From: Verrucomicrobiota bacterium
Lineage (GTDB): Bacteria; Verrucomicrobiota; Verrucomicrobiia; Limisphaerales; AV2
NCBI GenBank assembly: GCA_003219675.1
Contig: QHPW01000114.1
Span: 1 to 20,627, forward strand
Length of the DNA: 20,627 nucleotides
Reading direction: 5' to 3'
How positions within the stretch are numbered: position 1 is the first letter of the stretch; the number at the start of each line of letters is the position of its first letter. Shown piece after piece: positions 6,204 through 13,563 of this stretch. The notes under the pieces are model-generated. The model ran no database searches. It was not told where the DNA came from and saw only the letters and a list, made by a program, of their open reading frames with translations. A program made the translations under genes and the position numbers.

Positions 6204-7208
6204 ATGGAAGAAGTTCGTCAACGAGTGAAATTTGGCCCGCAGGCGCTGCTCCTCGACGCCGCTCGCGAAGTTGAAAAAATCAGCGTTTGGCTGCGAGAGG
6301 CGCTGGCTCGGGAATTGCGACGACGCGGTCTTGTCGTGGGCCTGTCGGGGGGCATTGACAGCAGTGTCACCGCCGCCCTGGCTGTTCGCGCGTTGGGGCG
6401 CGCGCGTGTGTTCGGGCTCCTGATGCCGGAGCGGCATTCGGATACTTCGACGCTGGTTTTGAGCCGGCAGGTGGCCGAGCAGTTGGGCATCGAACGCGTC
6501 GAACAGGACATCACGGGCATTCTGGAAGCAGTCGGCTTTTACGATCGTTATGACGCGGCTGTGCGCCAGGTGATCCCGGAGTACGGGAAGGACTGGCAGT
6601 CGAAGATCGTGGCTGCGGATTCCACGGGCCGGGCCGGCTTTAACTTCTTCTCGATCGTGGCGTTGAGTCCGTCCGGTGATACCCGGCGCGAGCGACTGCC
6701 ATTGAAGGCGTATCTCGAGATCGTGGCAGCCACGAATTTCAAACAGCGCACCCGCAAGATGCTGGAGTATTATCACGCGGACCGGCTGAATTACGCGGTC
6801 GCCGGCACACCCAACCGGCTCGAGTATGACCAGGGCTTCTTCGTAAAGAATGGCGACGGAGCGGCCGATCTGAAACCGATCGCGCATTTATACAAGACCC
6901 AGGTCTATCAGATTGCCGAGTATCTCGGCGTGCCTGAGGCCATCCGGCAGCGTCCGCCGACAACGGACACCTATTCCCTGGCGCAAGGCCAGGACGAGTT
7001 CTATTTCTCCTTGCCCTATTCGCTGATGGATCTGTGCGTGTATGGCAAGAACCAGGGCGTTGAGGCCAGCGCGGTGGCCGCCGCCTGCGGCCTTACGGCG
7101 GACCAGTTGCGACACGTGTGGGCTGACATCGACACCAAACGGTCCACCACGCGCTATCTCCAACTGCCTTCGTTGTTGGTCGAGGCGGTTTCCGAGATCC
7201 ACAGCTAG
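6204..7208 (+). CDS. NAD+ synthase family (NadE-like) ammonia-dependent amidating enzyme
   Basis: A 334-residue adenine-nucleotide alpha hydrolase fold protein. The pyrophosphate loop is SGGIDSS (48-54); GTPNRLEYDQGFF (201-213) and KNGDGAADLKPIAHLYKTQV (215-234) correspond to the substrate and ATP region of NadE. No nitrilase-type glutaminase domain is attached, so it uses free ammonia or ammonia from a partner. It is longer than E. coli NadE (275 residues), and the C-terminal lid reads TTDTYSLAQGQDEFYF, unlike the PSAGLWPGQTDE of true NadE. A location between acyltransferase and carrier-protein genes suggests it may amidate a cluster intermediate, though NAD synthesis cannot be excluded. ATG 6204 is preceded by AAAGG at a suitable distance. 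Confidence 0.83.
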   Translation: MEEVRQRVKFGPQALLLDAAREVEKISVWLREALARELRRRGLVVGLSGGIDSSVTAALAVRALGRARVFGLLMPERHSDTSTLVLSRQVAEQLGIERVEQDITGILEAVGFYDRYDAAVRQVIPEYGKDWQSKIVAADSTGRAGFNFFSIVALSPSGDTRRERLPLKAYLEIVAATNFKQRTRKMLEYYHADRLNYAVAGTPNRLEYDQGFFVKNGDGAADLKPIAHLYKTQVYQIAEYLGVPEAIRQRPPTTDTYSLAQGQDEFYFSLPYSLMDLCVYGKNQGVEASAVAAACGLTADQLRHVWADIDTKRSTTRYLQLPSLLVEAVSEIHS

Positions 7209-7264
7209 GGCGCCGTCACGCTGAGAAATATCCGGTCGGGAATCGGGTCACTGTTCTTTTTCAC

Positions 7265-7537
7265 ATGGAACCAATCAAAAAACGGATCCGGGAGTTCGTG
7301 GTGCAAAACTTCTTGTTTGGACAGGATAACGGGGTTACGGACGATGCGTCCTTCCTCGAACAGGGGATCGTCGATTCCACGGGCGTGCTGGAACTGGTGG
7401 CCCATTTGCAGGATCGTTACGGGATCAAGGTGGCGGATGAAGAATTGATTCCCGACAACCTGGACTCCATAAGCGCCATTGCGGCCTTCGTGCTCCGCAA
7501 GCGAGCAGCCGGTGGCGATTCTCACGCGCATCCGTAA
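7265..7537 (+). CDS. Acyl carrier protein (second)
   Basis: A 90-residue carrier protein with the phosphopantetheine Ser38 in GIVDSTGVLELVAHL, where Thr replaces the usual Leu after Ser. The helix layout and acidic character fit ACP/PCP proteins. The DST variant and the company of an AMP-forming ligase 850 bp downstream suggest it is loaded by that ligase, unlike the first ACP, which sits among fatty-acid-type enzymes. The start is ATG 7265, 56 nt after the NadE-like gene; the sequence TTCTTTTTCAC before it holds no clear ribosome-binding site. The last ten residues (GGDSHAHP) look like an unstructured tail. Confidence 0.87.
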   Translation: MEPIKKRIREFVVQNFLFGQDNGVTDDASFLEQGIVDSTGVLELVAHLQDRYGIKVADEELIPDNLDSISAIAAFVLRKRAAGGDSHAHP

Positions 7538-7558
7538 TCGGATATTGAACTGTCCCCC

Positions 7559-8384
7559 ATGGCGTCGATGGAGACCAGGACGTGCGTCATTACCGGCGCG
7601 ACGTCGGGAATCGGGCGGGCGGCAGCGCGGGCGCTGGGTTCGATGGGGGCCAACCTGGTGCTCATCGGCAGAAACGAAAGGGCCGGCGCTGCGCTCGGGG
7701 ATCTGGCTCGCCGCCGGTCGTGGGCGGGGCGCGTGGAGTTCATCCGAACGGATCTCTCTGTTCAGAACGAAGTGCGGGCGCTGGCGCAAACGATCATCGC
7801 AAGACATGAATGCATCGATATTTTGATCAACAATGCCGGCGCCCGCTTCGACCGATATGAGGAGAGCGTCGATGGCATTGAGATGACTTTTGCGACGAAT
7901 CACTTGAGTCATTTCCTGCTGACGTGTCTGCTTCTGGATCGGCTGGCGCGGGCGCCCGAGGGTCGCGTTATCACGGTGGGTTCCCGCAGTCATGCCGCCG
8001 CAAGCGTTGATAGCGGCTGGCGCATGGAACCGGGCAGTTATGACCGCAGGTTGGCTTACGCCAGATCGAAACTGGCCAACATCCTGTTTGCCTGCGAACT
8101 GGCGGACAGACTCGGACAGACGAAGGTAACATCAAACGCGGTTGATCCGGGAATGGTCGCCACGCGCTTCGCGAAGAACAACGGAGGAACTGGTGTTACC
8201 GCGCAAAGGGGCGGAAACGATTGTTCATTTGGCGGCCTCGGAACAGGTCAAAGGCATTTCAGGAAAATACTTTTACCGGAAGACGATAATCGATTCATCC
8301 GCGGCCTCCCGGGATCGGGAGGCCGCCCGCCGGTTGTGGTCGCTGAGCGAGGAGATGACGGGTTTGGTTTCGGAAAATGACTGA
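7559..8384 (+). pseudogene. Retinol-dehydrogenase-like SDR, frameshifted near residue 209
   Basis: Residues 1-209 form a good SDR: TGATSGIG at 12-19, NNAG at 91-94, Ser142, and Tyr167-ARS-Lys171. After VATRFAKNNG the frame continues to TGA 8378-8380 with Gly/Arg-rich sequence unlike any SDR. The shifted frame of the same DNA (from about 8184) reads ELVLPRKGAETIVHLAASEQ and then GKYFYRKTIIDSSAASRD...RRLWSLSEEMTGL, the expected C-terminus of this SDR subfamily, ending at TGA 8382-8384. The loop normally present between these parts (about 20-30 residues in relatives, from memory) is also missing, so a deletion that is not a multiple of three around 8183-8192 is likelier than a single-base sequencing error. 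The cofactor site and catalytic residues survive, but the substrate lid is lost. Confidence 0.7.
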
Positions 8385-8390
8385 GTTGCC

Positions 8391-9896
8391 ATGAACCTGG
8401 TTGCGGAGTTGTTGTCCGCCGGTTTGTCAGACGCTGCCGCGATGCTCGACGGCAGGGCGCAGGTTACTTACGGGAAACTTCGCAAACGGGTTGATCAAGC
8501 GGGTGGCGTCTTGATTTCTGAAGGCTGCCGGAAGCAGGACCGCATCGGGATCTGTTCCGAGAACAGCCTTTTTTTTGTCGTCAGTTATTTGGGGGCGATA
8601 CGAGCGGGTATGGTCGCGGTGCCGTTCCCGACCGATTCAGGCCCGGAGACGCTGGCGAACATCTCGCAGGAGGCGGGTATTCGCACCGTCCTGGCGTCCA
8701 GGAAGCATGCGCCCCGCGTACGCCGGAGCCTGAGTCAGGGTGAAATCAGGATCATCGGCGAGTCGGAACTCCTGCAGTCCGTTCCGGCAGCCATTGAGCA
8801 ATTCCCGGAAATCGATCCCGCCCGTGATCTGGCGGCGTTGATGTTTACCTCCGGCTCGACGGGCCGGCCAAAGGGCGTCATGGTGACACACGGCAATATT
8901 GCCACCAACACCAGAGATATCGTGGGTTACATGGGACTCACTGCCGCAGACCGCGCCATGGTGGTCCTGCCGTTTCACTATTGCTTCGGTCTCTCAGTCC
9001 TGCACGCTTTAATGGCCGTCGGCGGTTCGGTGGTGATCCACAATGAGTTCATGTACCCTGAAAGGACGCTGCAGGAATTGCGCGCGCGCGCGTGTACGGG
9101 ACTGGCTGGAGTTCCCTCGACCTATCAAATCCTGCTGCGGAAGTCGCGTTTCAAGGAATTGGAGTTTCCCGACCTTCGCTGGCTGCAGCAGGCGGGGGGA
9201 AAGCTCCCGAATTCATGCATCCGGGAGATCCTGGAAGCATTTCCAGATGTCCGCTTTTACGTCATGTACGGGCAGACTGAGGGGACGGCGCGCCTCAGCT
9301 ACCTGCCTCCCGAGAGGCTCGCGGACAAGCTCGGTTCCATCGGAAAGGGTCTTCCGTCAACGCGGCTTGAAGTGCTTCGGCCTGACGGCGCGCCAGTGGC
9401 GCCGGGCTCGAGCGAAATCGGCGAGATTGTCGCTTGCGGCGACAACATAACGCCCGGCTACTGGAATGATCCTGAAGAGACGGCCAAGTACTTTCGCGAT
9501 GGGAAGCTCCACACGGGCGACCTGGCCCGGGTGGATGCGGATGGATTCATTTACATCGTCGAGCGCGAGCGGGAGATGATCAAGTCGGGCGGAAACCGCG
9601 TCAGCGCGAAGGAGATTGAGGACGTGATCGCCGAGCTGCCTGGAGTGGTCGAGGCGGCGGTCGTCGGTGTTCCCCACCCCATTCTGGGAGAAGCCATCAG
9701 GGCGTTTGTCTCGATCACCGCCGGGGAGCAACCGGGCGCCAATGACATTTTGCAGCACTGCCGCCGACGACTACCGGCGTTCAAGGTGCCGGAATCTGTG
9801 GTCTGTCTGCCGAGCCTGCCGCACAACGCGATCGGCAAGGTGATGAAACTGAAGCTCAAGGAGATGGCAGCCACGGTGACGGCCGAATTGATCTGA
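8391..9896 (+). CDS. AMP-forming acyl-CoA/acyl-ACP ligase (ANL superfamily)
   Basis: A 501-residue adenylate-forming enzyme with all core motifs: TSGSTGRPKG (153-162) P-loop, YGQTE (293-297), TGD (375-377), the hinge EREREMIKSGGNRVS (391-405) and the C-terminal catalytic Lys483 in NAIGKVMK. It activates a carboxylate as acyl-AMP and transfers it to CoA or to a carrier protein. The adjacent second ACP gene is a plausible acceptor (inference). Ligases of this type accompany exosortase-linked polysaccharide clusters, but no exosortase is visible here. The start is ATG 8391, seven bases after the end of the preceding SDR, and its stop overlaps the AsnB start (TGATG), indicating translational coupling. 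Confidence 0.9.
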   Translation: MNLVAELLSAGLSDAAAMLDGRAQVTYGKLRKRVDQAGGVLISEGCRKQDRIGICSENSLFFVVSYLGAIRAGMVAVPFPTDSGPETLANISQEAGIRTVLASRKHAPRVRRSLSQGEIRIIGESELLQSVPAAIEQFPEIDPARDLAALMFTSGSTGRPKGVMVTHGNIATNTRDIVGYMGLTAADRAMVVLPFHYCFGLSVLHALMAVGGSVVIHNEFMYPERTLQELRARACTGLAGVPSTYQILLRKSRFKELEFPDLRWLQQAGGKLPNSCIREILEAFPDVRFYVMYGQTEGTARLSYLPPERLADKLGSIGKGLPSTRLEVLRPDGAPVAPGSSEIGEIVACGDNITPGYWNDPEETAKYFRDGKLHTGDLARVDADGFIYIVEREREMIKSGGNRVSAKEIEDVIAELPGVVEAAVVGVPHPILGEAIRAFVSITAGEQPGANDILQHCRRRLPAFKVPESVVCLPSLPHNAIGKVMKLKLKEMAATVTAELI

Positions 9897-11935
9897 TGTG
9901 TGGAATTGCGGGCATCCTGAACTTGTCGTCGGACGCTCCGATTGAAGAAGCGCGCCTCCGCCGGATGCTCGCCATGATCCGCCACCGCGGCCCCGACCAG
10001 TATGGAATCTATCTGGACGACGACGCCGGGCTTGGAAGCGCTCGTCTGAGCATCATCGACCTGCACCATGGGCAGCAGCCGGTTTCCAACGAGGACGGGA
10101 GCTTGTGGATCGTTTACAACGGAGAGGTATTTAACTACCTGGAGCTTCGCCCCGAGTTGGAAGCGCGAGGCCATCGCTTTACGACCGACACGGATACCGA
10201 GGTTGTTCTTCACCTGTACGAAGAGTTTGGCCCGGAGTGCCTGTTGTGGCTGAACGGGCAATTCGCCATCGCCATTTGGGACTCGCGGAAGAAGAAGCTG
10301 CTGCTGGCACGAGACCGCCTCGGGGTATGCCCCATTTACTACACGATTACGGGAAAGAAGCTCTTGTTTGGTTCGGAGGTGAAGGCGCTGTTCGCCGCTG
10401 GAGATGTTAAAGCGGAAATCGATCCTGTTGCGCTTGGGCAGATCTTCACCTACTGGAGCCCGTTGTCTCCCCGGTCCGCCTTTCGAGATGTCCGGGAAGT
10501 GTCTCCGGGGCATTATCTCGAGGCGTATGAAGGTTCGGTGTCGGTGAAGCGCTATTGGAAGATGGAGTTTCCCAACCTGACCTGCTCGGCGCAGACGCCT
10601 GAACTATCGGTCGAAGAGGCGTCCGGTCGGCTGGAGAATCTGCTGGTTGACGCGGCAAAAATCCGGTTGCGGGCGGACGTTCCGGTGGGTGCTTACCTGA
10701 GCGGGGGCCTCGATTCCTCGCTCATCGCTTCGATCATTCGAAATGAATCGGGAAGGCGGCTTTCGACGTTTTCCATATCCTTTGACGATCCGAAGTTCGA
10801 TGAAAGCGGGTTTCAGCGGAGCATGGCAAGGTGGCTGGGCACCGAACACCAGGTTGCCCGCGTGAAGCACGAGGATATCGGGAGGATTTTTCCAGAGGTG
10901 ATCTGGCACACCGAGACGCCGATTCTCCGCACGTCTCCCGCGCCCATGTTTCTTCTTTCGCGTCTGGTGCGCGATGCCGGATATAAAGTAATCCTGACTG
11001 GAGAAGGCGCGGACGAATTCCTGGCGGGCTACGACATATTCAAAGAAGCGAAGATACGGCGTTTTTGGGCGCGGCAGGCCGGATCGACCTGGCGGTACCG
11101 GCTTTTCGAAAGGCTTTACACCGATGTGGGTGGACTCAAGCAATCCAGCAATCAATTCCTTTCCGCCTTTTTCCGCGGCGATCTGCTGAACGCCGATTCG
11201 CCGCATTACTCGCATGAAATCCGCTGGCGCAATACGCGCCGGACTCACCGCTTTTTCTCTGCTGCACTGCTGGATGAGATCGGGCGCGCATCAGAAGGAA
11301 GCGAGTTCAAGATGGCCTATCCGGACGAGTTTCAGCAGTGGGGACCACTGGAGCGGAGTCAATACCTGGAAATCACCATATTCCTCTCGCAATATCTTCT
11401 TTCTTCGCAGGGCGACCGCATGGCCATGGCCCATTCGGTGGAGGGGCGTTTCCCCTTCCTCGACTACCCGTTGATCGCATTCTGCAACTCCCTGCCCGCG
11501 AAATTGAAACTAAAAGGGCTGAGGGAGAAGTTTATTCTGAAGAAAGTTGCTCATGGCCGACTGCCGGGGGAAATTTTAACCCGCCCGAAGCGCCCCTACC
11601 GCGCTCCGATTCATCGCAGCTTTTTTAACGATCACACGGAGGATTACGTAAAGGAGCTGTTAAGTTCAGAACGGCTGAAAGCCAGCGGCCATTTCAGGCC
11701 CGAGGCCGTCGAGCATCTGATCAGAAAGGCCGAGGGCGGCCAGACCCTGAGCGAGGCTGAGGACATGGGGCTGGCGGGGATCATTTCCACGCAACTGATT
11801 CATCATTTGTTCGTCACCAACCTCGAGCCGGGCGCAAGTATCCCCGATCGCGATGATTTCAAGCGATGTTTTGGCGCCCGGACGAGCCGAAACAGTTCCC
11901 CCGACCCTGGTCGGACCGTTCCCAGTTCAGGTTAA
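9896..11935 (+). CDS. AsnB-type glutamine-hydrolysing amidotransferase
   Basis: A 679-residue class II amidotransferase. Cys2 directly after the initiator Met is the glutaminase nucleophile (MCGIAGILNL); RHRGPD (29-34) and VYNGEVFN (73-80) complete the Ntn domain. The synthetase domain has the pyrophosphate loop SGGLDSS (269-275) and TGEGADEFLAGY. It would adenylate a carboxylate and amidate it with ammonia from glutamine. Chromosomal AsnB homologues inside polysaccharide clusters usually modify a cluster intermediate and do not serve asparagine synthesis. The start overlaps the acyl ligase stop by one base. The last 40 or so residues (from NLEPGASIPDRDD) extend past the conserved domain and look disordered. 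Confidence 0.9.
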   Translation: MCGIAGILNLSSDAPIEEARLRRMLAMIRHRGPDQYGIYLDDDAGLGSARLSIIDLHHGQQPVSNEDGSLWIVYNGEVFNYLELRPELEARGHRFTTDTDTEVVLHLYEEFGPECLLWLNGQFAIAIWDSRKKKLLLARDRLGVCPIYYTITGKKLLFGSEVKALFAAGDVKAEIDPVALGQIFTYWSPLSPRSAFRDVREVSPGHYLEAYEGSVSVKRYWKMEFPNLTCSAQTPELSVEEASGRLENLLVDAAKIRLRADVPVGAYLSGGLDSSLIASIIRNESGRRLSTFSISFDDPKFDESGFQRSMARWLGTEHQVARVKHEDIGRIFPEVIWHTETPILRTSPAPMFLLSRLVRDAGYKVILTGEGADEFLAGYDIFKEAKIRRFWARQAGSTWRYRLFERLYTDVGGLKQSSNQFLSAFFRGDLLNADSPHYSHEIRWRNTRRTHRFFSAALLDEIGRASEGSEFKMAYPDEFQQWGPLERSQYLEITIFLSQYLLSSQGDRMAMAHSVEGRFPFLDYPLIAFCNSLPAKLKLKGLREKFILKKVAHGRLPGEILTRPKRPYRAPIHRSFFNDHTEDYVKELLSSERLKASGHFRPEAVEHLIRKAEGGQTLSEAEDMGLAGIISTQLIHHLFVTNLEPGASIPDRDDFKRCFGARTSRNSSPDPGRTVPSSG

Positions 11936-12186
11936 AGCGGGAATCCCTGTCCGCTTTCAGCCTTTTCCTTTTCGATCCATCCGGGTGAAATCAGCGCTGC
12001 CTCGGCGGTGCGGTCGACGGTTTTTTTTGCTTTCCCGCGGAAGTCTGATTGGACCGAATTTGTTACGCATTGAAAAGGATTGCATTGAATAGCTTCTTTT
12101 CTTAGCAAAGGAGGCGCGGTCGGCTGAACTGAGGAAACGTCGGAAGGTTAGAGTAACTTCGGGTGGTTAATCGATGATTGTTTAAT
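11936..12186. other. Intergenic region between AsnB and UDP-sugar dehydrogenase genes
   Basis: About 250 bp with no supported gene. A short inverted pair AGCGG/CCGCT (11936-11940 and 11951-11955) followed by pyrimidine-rich sequence directly after the AsnB stop is a weak terminator candidate. A run of eight T lies at 12021-12028. AT-rich sequence around 12055-12105 and the two-part motif at 12158-12186 make a promoter for the downstream gene likely. An isolated AAAGGAGG (12107-12114) has no start codon at a workable distance. Confidence 0.4.
12158..12186 (+). promoter_or_regulatory. Two-part AT-rich motif, copy 2 (TTCGGGTGGTTAA-N6-ATTGTTTAAT)
   Basis: TTCGGGTGGTTAA at 12158-12170 and ATTGTTTAAT at 12177-12186 repeat exactly the halves seen at 560-572 and 587-596. 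Here the second half ends at the base before ATG 12187, so either the motif overlaps the translation start region or the true start is the later ATG at 12202. Preceding bases also resemble each other (AGAGTAAC here, AGAGTTAC in copy 1). A role in shared regulation is inferred. Confidence 0.45.
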
Positions 12187-13488
12187 ATGGATAACAAAGC
12201 TATGAGTGTCGCAGTTGTCGGCTTGGGTTACGTGGGCTTGCCCTTGTCTCTTCAGTTCGCACGATCGGGCGTCGCGATCCTGGGCCTGGATATAGACAAG
12301 GCCAAGGTCGATGCGCTGAACCAGGGCCGCAGCTACATCAAACACATCTCGGCGGAGGCCGTTGCTGATATGGTCAAGGCCGGACGGTTCTCTGCCTCGA
12401 CCGATGTCAACCGTGTCAAGGAAGTCGGGGCCGTCATCATCTGCGTGCCGACGCCGCTGAACAAGAATCGCGAGCCGGATATTTCTTTCATCATCAAGAC
12501 CGGCGAGGCCATCGCGCCTCATCTCAAGAAAGGCACGCTGGTCGTGCTGGAGTCCACCACCTATCCCGGCACCACGGATGAGGATTTGCGCGGAGTGCTC
12601 GAAGCGGGATCAGGCTTGAAGGCAGGCGTTGATTTTCATCTGGCCTTCTCCCCGGAGCGCGAGGACCCCGGCAACCCGGACAGCAAAGTGGCGACAATTC
12701 CCAAAGTCGTTGGCGGTTATACCCCCGCCTGCCTGGAGCGGGCCCAGGCCCTTTATTCGAGGGCCATCAAGACCATTGTGCCCGTCTCCTCGTGCCGCGC
12801 GGCGGAGGCGACCAAATTGCTCGAGAATACCTTTCGCAGCATCAACATCGCGCTTGTAAACGAGCTGAAAGTTGTCTATTCGGCGATGGGCATCGACGTT
12901 TGGGAAGTCATCGATGCCGCGAAAACCAAGCCGTTTGGTTTCATGGCGTTTTATCCCGGTCCGGGTTTGGGGGGACATTGCATCCCGATCGACCCGTTTT
13001 ACCTGACCTGGAAAGCGCGCGAATACGGGCAACACACGCGGTTCATCGAACTGGCTGGTGAGGTGAACACGGCCATGCCCGAATACGCCGTGCATCGCGT
13101 GGCCGAGGCGTTGAATGCAGGGCGCAAGGCGGTGAATGGCAGCCGGATCCTTGTGATCGGGCTGGCGTACAAGCCGAATGTGGATGACGACCGCGAGTCA
13201 CCCAGTTACGTATTGATGGACATGCTGAAGCAGCAGGGCGCCCAGGTCGCATATTACGATCCTTATGTGCCGGTCATCAAACCGACCCGGGAGCATCCTC
13301 ATTGGGCGGGAACCCGGTCGGTGACATGGAACCGTGCGACCATCGAGGGTTTTGACCTCGTGCTGGTCGCGACGAACCACGCCAGTGTGAACTACGAGGA
13401 ATTAGCGGAGTGGGCTGGTTGCATCGTTGACACTCGCAACGCGATGGCACGGATCAAAACTCCGCCGGGCAGAGTTTGGAAGGCGTAG
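12187..13488 (+). CDS. UDP-N-acetylhexosamine 6-dehydrogenase (WbpA-like nucleotide-sugar dehydrogenase)
   Basis: A 433-residue UDP-sugar dehydrogenase. The N-terminal Rossmann fold shows VAVVGLGYVGLPLS, the middle holds the ESTTYPGTT and FSPEREDPGN motifs, and the active-site Cys lies in YPGPGLGGHCIPIDPFY (about residue 265). The C-terminal domain reads LVIGLAYKPNVDDDRESPS. The wording around the Cys (KPFGFMAFYPGPGLGGHCIP) is like WbpA enzymes that oxidise UDP-GlcNAc to UDP-GlcNAcA using NAD+, rather than UDP-glucose dehydrogenase. It would supply an acidic amino sugar for the surface polysaccharide. TTG 12178, ATG 12187 and ATG 12202 are possible starts; 12202 (MSVAVVGLGYVG) matches family N-termini best, while 12187 is the first ATG. 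The two-part motif immediately upstream links it to the KAS III operon. Confidence 0.9.
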   Translation: MDNKAMSVAVVGLGYVGLPLSLQFARSGVAILGLDIDKAKVDALNQGRSYIKHISAEAVADMVKAGRFSASTDVNRVKEVGAVIICVPTPLNKNREPDISFIIKTGEAIAPHLKKGTLVVLESTTYPGTTDEDLRGVLEAGSGLKAGVDFHLAFSPEREDPGNPDSKVATIPKVVGGYTPACLERAQALYSRAIKTIVPVSSCRAAEATKLLENTFRSINIALVNELKVVYSAMGIDVWEVIDAAKTKPFGFMAFYPGPGLGGHCIPIDPFYLTWKAREYGQHTRFIELAGEVNTAMPEYAVHRVAEALNAGRKAVNGSRILVIGLAYKPNVDDDRESPSYVLMDMLKQQGAQVAYYDPYVPVIKPTREHPHWAGTRSVTWNRATIEGFDLVLVATNHASVNYEELAEWAGCIVDTRNAMARIKTPPGRVWKA

Positions 13489-13563
13489 GATTTCACACGC
13501 CACCGACAGGAGCAAAACGCGGAAGCCGGTCTGCGCGGTCTGGACGTCCGCGGAGACTTTGAT

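Noticed and set aside
12107..12114. Perfect Shine-Dalgarno sequence AAAGGAGG
   Set aside because: No ATG, GTG or TTG lies at a workable distance downstream; it is about 70 nt from the dehydrogenase start. Probably chance.
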